Source of the DNA: Limisphaerales bacterium
GTDB taxonomy: Bacteria > Verrucomicrobiota > Verrucomicrobiia > Limisphaerales > UBA11358
NCBI GenBank assembly: GCA_027451565.1
Contig: DAIDJC010000093.1
Span: forward strand, 1-11,042
DNA: 11,042 bases
Reading direction: 5' to 3'
Shown one piece after another: positions 1 through 7,712 of this stretch (position 1 is its first letter; the number at the start of each line of letters is the position of its first letter). The notes beneath the pieces were generated by a model that saw only the letters and a list, made by a program, of their open reading frames with translations, searched no databases and had not been told where the DNA came from. A program made the position numbers and the translations under genes.

Positions 1-980
1 TTTTGGCTGAACGAAAAATTTCCGCGTGGATTCAGGACCGTGTCGGCCCCAACCGCACCGCTCCGCCCTTCATCAAGTACGTCCCCGTGCTGGGCACACT
101 CCTCACCCGGTGGGGCATTTTTCAGCCTGCCGCTGACGGTCTCAAATTCATGCTCAAGGAGGATTTCACCCCGGCAGGCGTCCGCAAAATTTATTTCTGG
201 CTTGCCCCGGCGGTGTCAGTCATTCCCTCGATCCTGGTGGTTGCGGTTCTTCCTTTCGGGTCCTACCTGGGCCATCAGAAAATGGTCATCGCCGACCTGA
301 ACGTGGGCATTCTTTACACGTTCGGAATCGTCTCGCTGGGGGTTTATGGGATTGTTCTGGCAGGCTATGCCGCCAATTCAAAATATCCCATGTTTGGGGG
401 CATCCGATCCAGCGCGCAGATGATTTCCTATGAAATTTCCATGGGCATGAGTGTCATCCCTGTTTTTCTGATCGCAGGGAGTTTGAACCTCACGCAGATC
501 ATCAACTGGCAGGCACAGCATGGCTGGCTATTCTTTTATGCCCCATTATCGTTGATCATTTTCCTGGTGGCCAGTTTTGCCGAGACCAACCGCACTCCCT
601 TTGACCTGCCCGAGGCTGAGACTGAATTGGTGGGTGGCTACCACACCGAGTACAGCTCCATGAAGTTCGCCCTGTTTTTTCTTGCCGAATATTCCAACAT
701 GACCGCCTCGGCGGGAATGATGGTGACCCTGTTTTTTGGGGGTTGGTCGCTGCCAGTCTTCGGCCTGGATCATCCGGCCACAACCCTTGTTGCGGGGATT
801 GCCCACATCCTTATCTTCCTGGTGAAGGTTTGCATCCTGATGACCTTGTTCATCTGGGTCCGGTGGATGTTCCCGCGTTTTCGTTACGATCAATTGATGG
901 ATTTGGGTTGGAGAACATTCATCCCGCTCGCATTGGTCAATATTTTGATTACCGCGTTGTTTTTGTGGATAAGGAGTTGA
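1..980 (+). CDS. nuoH: NADH-quinone oxidoreductase subunit H (complex I), 5' end missing
   Basis: Membrane subunit of complex I that joins the peripheral arm to the membrane arm and lines the quinone chamber. The reading frame is open from the left edge. The first in-frame TTG at base 3 is probably an internal leucine, because the protein begins at the Glu-Arg-Lys motif that normally follows TM1, so roughly 30-40 residues lie outside the window. Counting from base 3, visible family signatures are DRVGPNR (residues 12-18), ADLNVGILY (97-105), and the strongly conserved block ETNRTPFDLPEAE at 194-206, followed by GYHTEYSSMKF (212-222). The acidic residues of that block belong to the loop linking the quinone site to the proton path. 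The C-terminal motif RYDQLMDLGWR is also typical. About 16 extra residues seem to lie between GPNR and the QPAADG motif (about residues 19-37) compared with E. coli as I recall it. The stop is one base before nuoI, whose ribosome binding site lies inside the last codons of this gene. Confidence 0.97.
   Translation, partial: LAERKISAWIQDRVGPNRTAPPFIKYVPVLGTLLTRWGIFQPAADGLKFMLKEDFTPAGVRKIYFWLAPAVSVIPSILVVAVLPFGSYLGHQKMVIADLNVGILYTFGIVSLGVYGIVLAGYAANSKYPMFGGIRSSAQMISYEISMGMSVIPVFLIAGSLNLTQIINWQAQHGWLFFYAPLSLIIFLVASFAETNRTPFDLPEAETELVGGYHTEYSSMKFALFFLAEYSNMTASAGMMVTLFFGGWSLPVFGLDHPATTLVAGIAHILIFLVKVCILMTLFIWVRWMFPRFRYDQLMDLGWRTFIPLALVNILITALFLWIRS
971..976 (+). promoter_or_regulatory. Ribosome binding site of nuoI
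   Basis: AAGGAG lies five bases before the nuoI ATG and inside the final codons of nuoH. It is the clearest Shine-Dalgarno sequence in the nuo part of the window and fixes the nuoI start. Its position suggests that nuoI translation is coupled to the end of nuoH. Confidence 0.75.
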
Positions 981-981
981 T

Positions 982-1545
982 ATGGCAATAATTGTGGATC
1001 GAAAATCTTTGGGTTTCTGGGAGAAGCTTTACCTGCCAGCCGTTTTGGGTGGCCTGAAGGTGACCATGCGCCACGCTTGGCGGTCACTCTTCAAGGGCGG
1101 TCAGGTAACCATGGAATACCCCGAACAGCGATGGACCCTTCCCGATGGGTACCGGGGCGCCCCATATCTTGTCCGTGACCAGGAAGGCAGCACCAAGTGC
1201 GTGTCCTGCCAGTTGTGCGAGTTCGTTTGTCCACCCAAGGCCATTAAAATAACGCCACCCGGTCCGAACGGTCCAATTGCTGACCGGAAAAACGCGGAAA
1301 AGATGCCCGAGGAGTTTGAAATCAACATGCTTCGTTGCATTTACTGCGGTCTTTGCCAGGAAGTTTGCCCGGAGGAAGCCATTTTCCTCCAGAAGGATTA
1401 CTCCCTGACCGGCCTTAGCCGCGGGGAATTGATTTATAACAAGGAAAAGCTTCTCGCGCTCGGTGGAACGGTGGGCGGCATTCAGAAATGGAAACACAAA
1501 CTCGAGGAAGCAAAAACCCAGGAACAATTCCCGGTGAACGTTTGA
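982..1545 (+). CDS. nuoI: NADH-quinone oxidoreductase subunit I, 2x[4Fe-4S] ferredoxin-like protein
   Basis: Peripheral-arm subunit that carries clusters N6a and N6b and passes electrons toward the terminal N2 cluster next to the quinone site. The 187-residue product has two textbook CxxCxxCxxxCP motifs: Cys73, 76, 79 and 83, and Cys119, 122, 125 and 129. As in all two-cluster ferredoxin folds, the last cysteine of each motif probably serves the other cluster. The first 60 residues hold the amphipathic N-terminal part (LPAVLGGLKVTMRHAW) that rests on the membrane arm, and the basic, Tyr/Pro-containing stretch typical of NuoI (MEYPEQRW). The length is usual for the family. The ATG start is supported by AAGGAG five bases upstream. 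The gene lies between nuoH and nuoJ, the standard position. Nothing looks damaged. Confidence 0.98.
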   Translation: MAIIVDRKSLGFWEKLYLPAVLGGLKVTMRHAWRSLFKGGQVTMEYPEQRWTLPDGYRGAPYLVRDQEGSTKCVSCQLCEFVCPPKAIKITPPGPNGPIADRKNAEKMPEEFEINMLRCIYCGLCQEVCPEEAIFLQKDYSLTGLSRGELIYNKEKLLALGGTVGGIQKWKHKLEEAKTQEQFPVNV

Positions 1546-1551
1546 CCTGAC

Positions 1552-2199
1552 ATGGAATCGCTTAATTCATTATTGGATGGTACGGTGGTCTCGACCTGCC
1601 TTTTTTATTTGTTCGCCACTTTCACCCTCGTTTGTGCAGCCCTTGTGGTGGCCAACCCGTTCAGCCGCAACCCTGTCACGAGCGCCATGTTTCTGGTCCT
1701 TGCCATCATCAGCATGGCCGGTCTTTTCCTGCTGCTGCATGCGTTCTTCCTGGCTGCGGTCCAAATTCTCGTTTACGCGGGAGCCGTGATCGTCCTTTTC
1801 CTTTTCGTCATCATGCTTCTGGAAATCAAGGAGGAGTTGCGCAGAAGAATCAACTTGTTTGGCCTTTTCGCGGGGATTCTTTCAGTGGGCTTGATTGTGC
1901 GTCTTTTCCTTGCCTGCCTGCACCAGTCGCCCGTCACGTCCGCCGCCAACCCTTCGATTGAGGGTGATACCGCCTCTTTGGGCAAGTTACTATTTACCCA
2001 GTTTGTCCTTCCTTTTGAGTTGGTCTCGGTCCTTCTGCTGGTTGCCATGGTGGGTGTCATTTACCTAAGCTCCAAGGATTCCAAATCCAGGATTTCAGCC
2101 TCCTCCTCAGGGACGGAACCCGGCGTGGGCAAGGAATCGTCTGCGGTTTCACAGTCCCCAAATACCTCCACAGCGGCATCCACCCAAACCAAACATTGA
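1552..2199 (+). CDS. nuoJ: NADH-quinone oxidoreductase subunit J, with Ser/Thr-rich C-terminal tail
   Basis: Small membrane subunit of the central part of the complex I membrane arm, packed between NuoH, NuoK and NuoN. Five hydrophobic segments are visible, and TM3 carries the family signature VYAGAVIVLFLFVIMLL (residues 74-90), which corresponds to the flexible helix involved in coupling. At 215 residues it is longer than the E. coli protein (184 residues). The extra length is a hydrophilic tail after the last membrane segment (about residues 173-215), in which 19 of 43 residues are Ser or Thr. The start is six bases after the nuoI stop. No strong ribosome binding site is visible, so reinitiation after nuoI translation is likely. 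The identification is secure; the role of the tail is unknown. Confidence 0.96.
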   Translation: MESLNSLLDGTVVSTCLFYLFATFTLVCAALVVANPFSRNPVTSAMFLVLAIISMAGLFLLLHAFFLAAVQILVYAGAVIVLFLFVIMLLEIKEELRRRINLFGLFAGILSVGLIVRLFLACLHQSPVTSAANPSIEGDTASLGKLLFTQFVLPFELVSVLLLVAMVGVIYLSSKDSKSRISASSSGTEPGVGKESSAVSQSPNTSTAASTQTKH

Positions 2200-2203
2200 T
2201 TTT

Positions 2204-2509
2204 ATGAACGTTGGACTTGAACAGTTTCTCACCGTCAGTTTCCTTCTTTTTGCCCTTGGCCTGCTGGGGGTGATCATGCGGCGCAATCTGCTGGTCATTT
2301 ACATGTCCCTGGAGCTGATGTTGAACGCAGCCAATTTGGCGCTGGTTTCCTTTTCGCGCTTCAACAACAAGTTGGACGGCCAGGTTGTCGTCTTTTTCAT
2401 CATCACAGTGGCTGCCGCCGAGGTTGCCGTGGGTCTTGCCTTGATTGTCGCCCTCTTTCGCAAACGCCCAACCGCTCATGTGGAGGATCTGGCCACCCTC
2501 AAACTCTGA
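2204..2509 (+). CDS. nuoK: NADH-quinone oxidoreductase subunit K
   Basis: Three-helix membrane subunit of complex I, related to MrpC of the Mrp antiporters, that provides part of the fourth proton path. The 101-residue length is exactly typical. TM2 holds Glu37 in the context MSLELMLNAANLA and TM3 holds Glu73 in AAAEVAVGLAL; these match Glu36 and Glu72 of E. coli NuoK, the two carboxylates required for pumping. RRNLL before TM2 and DGQVVVFF before TM3 are also family hallmarks. The ATG lies four bases after the nuoJ stop, without an obvious Shine-Dalgarno sequence, so translation is probably coupled to nuoJ. Confidence 0.98.
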   Translation: MNVGLEQFLTVSFLLFALGLLGVIMRRNLLVIYMSLELMLNAANLALVSFSRFNNKLDGQVVVFFIITVAAAEVAVGLALIVALFRKRPTAHVEDLATLKL

Positions 2510-2520
2510 ATTTGCCCTCA

Positions 2521-4389
2521 ATGAAAGACCAAATTTTCCCCTGGATCATCCTGTTTCTGCCGCTGGCGGCAGCCGCCTTTATTGCCCTATTTACACTTGG
2601 CAATAAAACGGTGAGCAGCCTGATATCCATCGGCGCAGTTTCAGTGGGTTTCCTGCTCACGGTCCTGTTTATTTTCGCCAACGGTTTTCACCCCGCCACA
2701 ACGGATGTTTTTGTGCCGTGGCTGCATATTGGCGCCTTGAATGTGGATATCGGCCTGCGTCTGGACCCTCTCAGCCTCATGATGTTGCTTATTGTCACCG
2801 GGGTGGGGGGCGCCATCCATATTTACTCCTATGGATACATGCATGAGGACAAGGGAATGTCCCGGTTTTTTGCGTTTCTCAGTTTGTTCACCTTTTCGAT
2901 GCTTGGAATTGTGCTGGCGGACAATTTTCTGCAAATGTTCATTTTTTGGGAATTGGTCGGTGTATCCAGTTACCTGTTGATTGGGTTCTGGTTTGAAAAA
3001 CCCAGCGCCGGGGATGCCGCCAAAAAGGCTTTCATCGTCAATCGCCTTGGCGATTTCGGCTTTCTCCTGGGAATCCTGCTGGTGTGGGGCTTGTTGGGTT
3101 CTTTGAATTTTTCAACTTTGGAATCCGTTCTCAGCCAGAATCCCGCCCTTCTGGGTGGCATGGCCACGGCAGCCGGTTTGCTGATCTTTTGCGGCGCAGT
3201 GGGTAAATCCGCCCAGTTTCCGCTGCATGTCTGGCTGGCTGATGCCATGGAGGGTCCCACGCCTGTTTCCGCGTTGATCCACGCCGCCACAATGGTGGCG
3301 GCTGGCGTTTACATGCTTTGCCGCGTGTATTTTCTTCTTAATGCCGATGCCCTTCATTGGATTGCGCTGATCGGAGGTTTCACCGCCTTGCTGGCCGCCT
3401 TGATCGCGGTGCAACAAAATGATATCAAGCGAATCCTTGCCTATTCCACGCTGTCCCAATTGGGATACATGGTCATGGCGGTGGGTTTGGCGGGTCGCAC
3501 ACCGGCCATGTTTCATCTCACCACGCATGCCTTTTTCAAGGCCCTGCTGTTTTTGGGTTCAGGGTCCGTCATTCACGCCCTGCATGAGGAGCAGGACATT
3601 TGGAAAATGGGAGCCTTGAAAAATAAAATGCCCATCACCTTTTGGACTTTTTTAATTGGCACGCTGGCCCTGAGCGGTGTGCCTCCTTTCAGCGGGTTTT
3701 ACTCCAAGGACTCCATCCTGGGACAGGCGTTGGACCAGCACCATTACGGGCTGTATGTTCTTGGCGCAGGGGTGGCGGGCTTGACTGCGTTTTACATGTT
3801 CCGCCTGTTTTTTGTCGCATTCCTGGGACAACCCCGCACCGATGCGGCGCGTCATGCCCATGAATCCCCTGCGGTCATGACCTGGCCTCTGCTTGTTCTG
3901 GCGGTCTTTGCGGTGGTGGGTGGGGTGATTGGCATTAATGACATTTACAATTCCCAGTTCAACCCGGATCTGGCCGCGCTTTCATTTGGCCAACGCCTCA
4001 TGGAACCCTTCTCCCAGTCACCCATTGGCGCGTTTATCGGCTTGGGCGCAGTGTTGGCGGGCCTTTTTGCCGCCTTTCACTTCTACCGTAATGCCGCATC
4101 CGATCCTTTGCCCGCCCGGTTGGGCCCGCTGGCTTCCGCCATGAAAAACCGTTTTTACTTTGATGAGATTTACGAGGCCACTTTTGTTCGTCTTCACGAT
4201 TTTATTGCCGGAATTTGTGGTGTTGTGGATCGCTGGCTGCTTGAGGGATTTGTCATCGGCGCCTTGCGTGGCGGAACATCCCTTTCTGGACGGGGCCTGC
4301 GTTTTCTCCAGACCGGCAACCTGCAGACCTATGCCTTCCTGCTTGTCTTGGGTGTGGTTGTGCTTCTCTATTTTGTCATCAGCAAATGA
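2521..4389 (+). CDS. nuoL: NADH-quinone oxidoreductase subunit L (antiporter-like, distal)
   Basis: Largest antiporter-like subunit at the distal end of the membrane arm; it pumps one proton and extends a long lateral helix along NuoM and NuoN. I start it at ATG 2521 (622 residues). A TTG at 2512 is in frame and would add three residues, but neither site has a good ribosome binding site. With the ATG, Glu144 (FWELVG) and Lys229 (GKSAQFPLHVW) fall at the same numbers as the essential E. coli residues. Lys340 (HAFFKALLF) and Lys396 (FYSKD) match the remaining channel lysines. The motifs ADAMEGPTPVSALIHAATMV and STLSQLGYM are canonical. The C-terminal part (FDEIYEATFV onward to the final LLYFVISK segment) fits the lateral helix and last membrane anchor. 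The stop overlaps the nuoM start as ATGA. Confidence 0.97.
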   Translation: MKDQIFPWIILFLPLAAAAFIALFTLGNKTVSSLISIGAVSVGFLLTVLFIFANGFHPATTDVFVPWLHIGALNVDIGLRLDPLSLMMLLIVTGVGGAIHIYSYGYMHEDKGMSRFFAFLSLFTFSMLGIVLADNFLQMFIFWELVGVSSYLLIGFWFEKPSAGDAAKKAFIVNRLGDFGFLLGILLVWGLLGSLNFSTLESVLSQNPALLGGMATAAGLLIFCGAVGKSAQFPLHVWLADAMEGPTPVSALIHAATMVAAGVYMLCRVYFLLNADALHWIALIGGFTALLAALIAVQQNDIKRILAYSTLSQLGYMVMAVGLAGRTPAMFHLTTHAFFKALLFLGSGSVIHALHEEQDIWKMGALKNKMPITFWTFLIGTLALSGVPPFSGFYSKDSILGQALDQHHYGLYVLGAGVAGLTAFYMFRLFFVAFLGQPRTDAARHAHESPAVMTWPLLVLAVFAVVGGVIGINDIYNSQFNPDLAALSFGQRLMEPFSQSPIGAFIGLGAVLAGLFAAFHFYRNAASDPLPARLGPLASAMKNRFYFDEIYEATFVRLHDFIAGICGVVDRWLLEGFVIGALRGGTSLSGRGLRFLQTGNLQTYAFLLVLGVVVLLYFVISK

Positions 4390-5954
4390 ATAACATCTCC
4401 ATCCTCACTTATATCGCAGGCATTCCCATTTTTACGGCGCTTTTTCTGCTCATCGTGCCGTCCAATTATCGGGTCATTTTCAGGGCCGTTTCCGTCCTGG
4501 CCGCTTTTGTTTCCATGATCCTTGCCGTGGGCATGTTCTGCCACTTCAACCAGGCACAGGTGGATTCAGAGGGTTTCCGTTTTGTCCAGGATGTTCCGTG
4601 GGTGAACTCCCTGGGAATCAGTTACCACGTGGGAGTGGATGGCATCAACGTGGGTTTGATTCTCATGGGCGCCATCGTGGCGTTTGCCGCCACCTTGTGC
4701 TCCTGGGAGATTAAGAACCGGGAGAAGGAGTTCTATATTCTTTTGCTGCTCATGTCCGGGGGCATCCTTGGAGCCTTTGCATCCCTGGATTTGTTTTTCT
4801 TTTATTTTCTGCACGAACTTGCCTTGGTTCCCACTTTCATCATGATCGGAGTGTGGGGCAGGGGGGATCGTAAAAATTATGCCACGTTTCAGATCACCCT
4901 TTACCTGAGCATCGGCGCGCTTATTGCATTGCTCGGTTTGATTGCCCTTTACCTGCAATCCGGGGCGAACACCTTTGACATTCCCAAGCTGATTGATGTC
5001 ATCAAGGCCAACCCCCTCCCGGTGAATGTCCAGAATTTCATTTTCCCATTCCTTCTTTTTGGGTTTGGCATCCTGGTTTCCCTCTGGCCTTTTCATTCAT
5101 GGGCACCCCTCGGCTATGGTGTGGCGCCGGCCCCCACCGCCATGCTTCATTCCGGGGTCCTCAAAAAATTCGGCCTTTACGGCCTGATTCGCCTTGCTGT
5201 TCCGCTCCTGCCTCAGGCCATGCATCATTGGATGATGGCCATTGCCTGGCTTGCCATTGGCAATATTCTCTATAATGGTTGGGTGGCCATGCGCCAGCGC
5301 GACCTTAACCTTCTCATTGGGAATTCCAGTGTGGCTCACATGGGTTTCATCTTCCTCGGCATTGCCAGTCTCAATCTTATTGGCCTTTCCGGTGCTGTTC
5401 TGATCATGGTGGCGCACGGTTTCCTGGCCGCGCTCAGTTTTGCCCTCAGTGGCTTTATCTACCAAAAAACCGGTACGTTGGAAATCAGCGAGCTTGGGGG
5501 CCTCTGTCGGAAACTGCCTTTCGTTGGAACCTTGCTGCTCATGGCCGCCATGGCAGGGTGCGGCCTGCCCGGGTTCGCCAATTTCGTCGGAGAAGTCACC
5601 GTCTTTTTCGGTGTCTGGTCCGTGCCCGCCCTCCATTTCATCGTCACCCTGGCCCTATGGGGTGGATTGATCATTGGCGCGGTTTACATGACCCGCGCCA
5701 TCCGCAATGTCCTTCACGGACCATTGCCTACGGAGTTTGCTCAAATTTCCGGGTCCACAAGTCTTTGGCGCAAAATTCCTTATGCCCTGCTCCTTGCCAG
5801 CCTCCTGCTATTTGGCTGTGTCCCAAGTTTGCTCACGGATAAAATCAACCCGGATGCCGCCAGGCTGACCGCCAGCGCACAAACCCGGAAAGCAGGCCCC
5901 ACACTCATGGCCATGTCTCAGGCTGCCCCTTTAAAATCCCCACTTGGAAATTGA
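4386..5954 (+). CDS. nuoM: NADH-quinone oxidoreductase subunit M, with non-canonical proton channel residues
   Basis: Central antiporter-like subunit of complex I (522 residues), between NuoL and NuoN both in the gene order and in the complex. Family features present are Glu144 in HELALVPTF (TM5), WPFHSWAP after TM7, AMLHSGVLKKFGLYGLIR with Lys260/261 (TM8), SSVAHMGF, and Glu403 in GLPGFANFVGE (TM12), which corresponds to E. coli Glu407. Three normally charged sites differ: the TM7 lysine (E. coli Lys234) is Leu230, the Asp of the WxPD motif is Leu242, and the Lys of the DIKR motif is Asn308. NuoL keeps all three charges; NuoN has Lys216, the Asp of WAPD and the Lys of NLKR. The frame is intact over its whole length and the other motifs are well preserved, so decay is unlikely. 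The ATG overlaps the nuoL stop (ATGA). Confidence 0.95.
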   Translation: MNNISILTYIAGIPIFTALFLLIVPSNYRVIFRAVSVLAAFVSMILAVGMFCHFNQAQVDSEGFRFVQDVPWVNSLGISYHVGVDGINVGLILMGAIVAFAATLCSWEIKNREKEFYILLLLMSGGILGAFASLDLFFFYFLHELALVPTFIMIGVWGRGDRKNYATFQITLYLSIGALIALLGLIALYLQSGANTFDIPKLIDVIKANPLPVNVQNFIFPFLLFGFGILVSLWPFHSWAPLGYGVAPAPTAMLHSGVLKKFGLYGLIRLAVPLLPQAMHHWMMAIAWLAIGNILYNGWVAMRQRDLNLLIGNSSVAHMGFIFLGIASLNLIGLSGAVLIMVAHGFLAALSFALSGFIYQKTGTLEISELGGLCRKLPFVGTLLLMAAMAGCGLPGFANFVGEVTVFFGVWSVPALHFIVTLALWGGLIIGAVYMTRAIRNVLHGPLPTEFAQISGSTSLWRKIPYALLLASLLLFGCVPSLLTDKINPDAARLTASAQTRKAGPTLMAMSQAAPLKSPLGN

Positions 5955-7402
5955 TGAACTCTTCTTCTATCACATTGGAAATTTGGGTTATTGCCCTTGG
6001 CATGGTGCTGATGCTGGCGGACTTTTTTGTCGCCCCGGACCGCAAGCGTTACCTGGCTTATGCGGGTATCGTGGCCTTGACCGGCCTGCTTCTGGTCAGC
6101 TTCAGCGGCGACGGCGTGTGCTCCATTTTTGGCGTTTCTTTTAGTGGATCCTTTGTCGAGGACCCGATGGCCCTGTTTTTCAAGAGGTTGTTCATCGGTT
6201 CAGCCATTCTGGTGTTGTTTATGGCGGCGGAGTTCTCGGATCGTTTCGCCTCAGGGTTGAATGAGTATTACTCCCTGGTGGTTTTTGCCCTCGCTGGCAT
6301 GTTGTTTGCCGCCTCCGCCAATGATTTCGTCATGCTGTTTGTTTCCATCGAGCTGATCACCATCACCTTTTATGTGTTGACCAGTTTCCAAAAAAACCGC
6401 CTGGCCTCGCTTGAAGCTGCCGTCAAATACCTCATTCTCGGGGCGCTGGCTTCCGCCTTCATGGTGTTTGGCATTGCCCTCATCTGGGGCACGTCAGGTG
6501 AACTGAATTTCAACAGCTTGGCCCAGGTATCCGGCCAGTTCGTCAATAACAAGCTTTTCCTGGCGGGTTCCCTTTTTGTTCTGGTTGGGCTTGGTTTCAA
6601 AATCGCCGCCTTCCCGTTCCAGGTATGGGCTCCAGATGTTTACCAGGGCGCCCCCACGCCCACCACAGCTTTCCTGGCCATTGGTTCCAAGGCAGCCGGT
6701 TTCGTCCTGCTGTTGCGTGTTCTTTTTGTGGCCATCCCAGCCGTCACCCATCATTGGGTGCATCTTCTCATGGCGCTGTCTGCCATCACCATTCTCTATG
6801 GCAATCTCTGCGCCATGCCCCAACGCAACTTGAAACGCATGCTGGGTTATTCAAGCATTGCCCACGCTGGCTACCTGCTTCTGGGCGTTGCCGCCCTGAA
6901 TGCTTCCGGTCAGGCCGCAGTCATGTATTATCTCTCCGGCTATCTCTTTACCGTCACTGCTGCCTTCTTTGTCATCGCCCTGGTCCTCAGGCATGTTCCC
7001 GATGAAAATATTTCCGGGTTGGCGGGCTTGAACCATCGCTCCCCGCTTCTGGCCGCGACCATGACTATTTCAATGGTTTCACTCGCAGGCATCCCGCCAC
7101 TGGCTGGTTTCTTTGGGAAATTTCTCCTGCTAAAAGCCATTATTGAGCAGGGTCCGGCCCATCATGGTTACTATTTGCTGGCCTTCATCGCACTGCTCGG
7201 GGTCATTATTTCCATTTCTTATTATTTCAATGTCATCCGGGCCATTTATTGGAGCAGGGACCCGGCGGATTTGTCACCCATCACCGTCTCAGGTCCCGCA
7301 AAGTTCTCCATCGCCATTTGTGTGGCCGGCATTTTCTGGCTTGGCCTGTTTCCCGAATCGGTGCTGAATTTTGCCATGTCAGCGGCTTCCGCCATTAAAT
7401 AG
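5954..7402 (+). CDS. nuoN: NADH-quinone oxidoreductase subunit N (antiporter-like, proximal)
   Basis: Third antiporter-like proton-pumping subunit, adjacent to NuoK in the complex. From ATG 5954 the protein has 482 residues. An in-frame TTG at 5951 would add one residue; the ATG is preferred, and it shares one base with the nuoM stop (TGATG). Glu133 (VSIELITITFY), Lys216 (GFKIAAFPFQVWAPD), Lys246 (IGSKAAGF) and Lys389 (PPLAGFFGKFLL) correspond to Glu133, Lys217, Lys247 and Lys395 of E. coli NuoN. The motifs WAPDVYQGAPTPTTAF, LKRMLGYSSIAHAGY and MTISMVSLAGIPPLAGF are canonical for the family. A weak GGAAA precedes the start. This is the last gene of the nuo operon here, and hairpins follow its stop. 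Confidence 0.97.
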   Translation: MNSSSITLEIWVIALGMVLMLADFFVAPDRKRYLAYAGIVALTGLLLVSFSGDGVCSIFGVSFSGSFVEDPMALFFKRLFIGSAILVLFMAAEFSDRFASGLNEYYSLVVFALAGMLFAASANDFVMLFVSIELITITFYVLTSFQKNRLASLEAAVKYLILGALASAFMVFGIALIWGTSGELNFNSLAQVSGQFVNNKLFLAGSLFVLVGLGFKIAAFPFQVWAPDVYQGAPTPTTAFLAIGSKAAGFVLLLRVLFVAIPAVTHHWVHLLMALSAITILYGNLCAMPQRNLKRMLGYSSIAHAGYLLLGVAALNASGQAAVMYYLSGYLFTVTAAFFVIALVLRHVPDENISGLAGLNHRSPLLAATMTISMVSLAGIPPLAGFFGKFLLLKAIIEQGPAHHGYYLLAFIALLGVIISISYYFNVIRAIYWSRDPADLSPITVSGPAKFSIAICVAGIFWLGLFPESVLNFAMSAASAIK

Positions 7403-7424
7403 CCCCGGCCGTAACCCCGGCCGT
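7403..7424 (+). terminator. Possible terminator hairpin after nuoN, built from a 10-base direct repeat
   Basis: CCCCGGCCGT occurs twice, at 7403-7412 and 7415-7424, starting with the first base after the nuoN stop. Each copy contains the palindrome CGGCCG, so the copies can pair as a six-base-pair all-GC stem (7406-7411 with 7418-7423) around a six-base loop. Only a weak T-containing stretch follows, so this may be an imperfect intrinsic terminator or a 3' end stabiliser. No folding was calculated. Confidence 0.4.
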
Positions 7425-7453
7425 TCCACGTTCTTGGGGTAACGCCAAACCAC

Positions 7454-7471
7454 CCTGGATAATAATCCAGG
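7454..7471. repeat. Perfect 7-base inverted repeat with 4-base loop
   Basis: CCTGGAT, loop AATA, ATCCAGG forms a perfect seven-base-pair hairpin 51 bases after the nuoN stop. No T tract follows on either strand, so a classical intrinsic terminator is not supported. It could be a second transcript-end hairpin or a short operator-like dyad. Confidence 0.45.
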
Positions 7472-7571
7472 CCCAAACAGGATCGAGTTCTCCCGAACAT
7501 GACAATCTGTGGGGGGGTTGAACCTGGTTTATGCCCGGCGTTGGTTCCTCATTTTCCCGCAAGGCAGATCT

Positions 7572-7604
7572 TTTCAACAGCTTGAGCCATTCCTGATGTT
7601 GAAA
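7572..7604. repeat. Perfect 8-base inverted repeat in the presumed tyrA leader
   Basis: TTTCAACA at 7572-7579 is the exact reverse complement of TGTTGAAA at 7597-7604, with 17 bases between. As RNA the stem extends by a U-G pair and a C-G pair to ten base pairs. It sits about 120 bases before the likely tyrA start. It may be a leader stem-loop or a binding site for a dimeric regulator; the sequence does not distinguish these. Confidence 0.45.
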
Positions 7605-7712
7605 GGGGCAAGTCAGTGTTTGGAATCATCCTGTCATCACTCGAGAGCGGTGCGCGTTCAGTTGGAACGGTATTGGATGAAAAGTGATGCGCTTCATGAT
7701 TTTGGAATTTCC

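Noticed and set aside
4386..5954. Decayed or pseudogene nuoM because of the lost charged residues
   Set aside because: The frame is complete, the length is normal and all other family motifs are intact, so the substitutions look like a functional variant.
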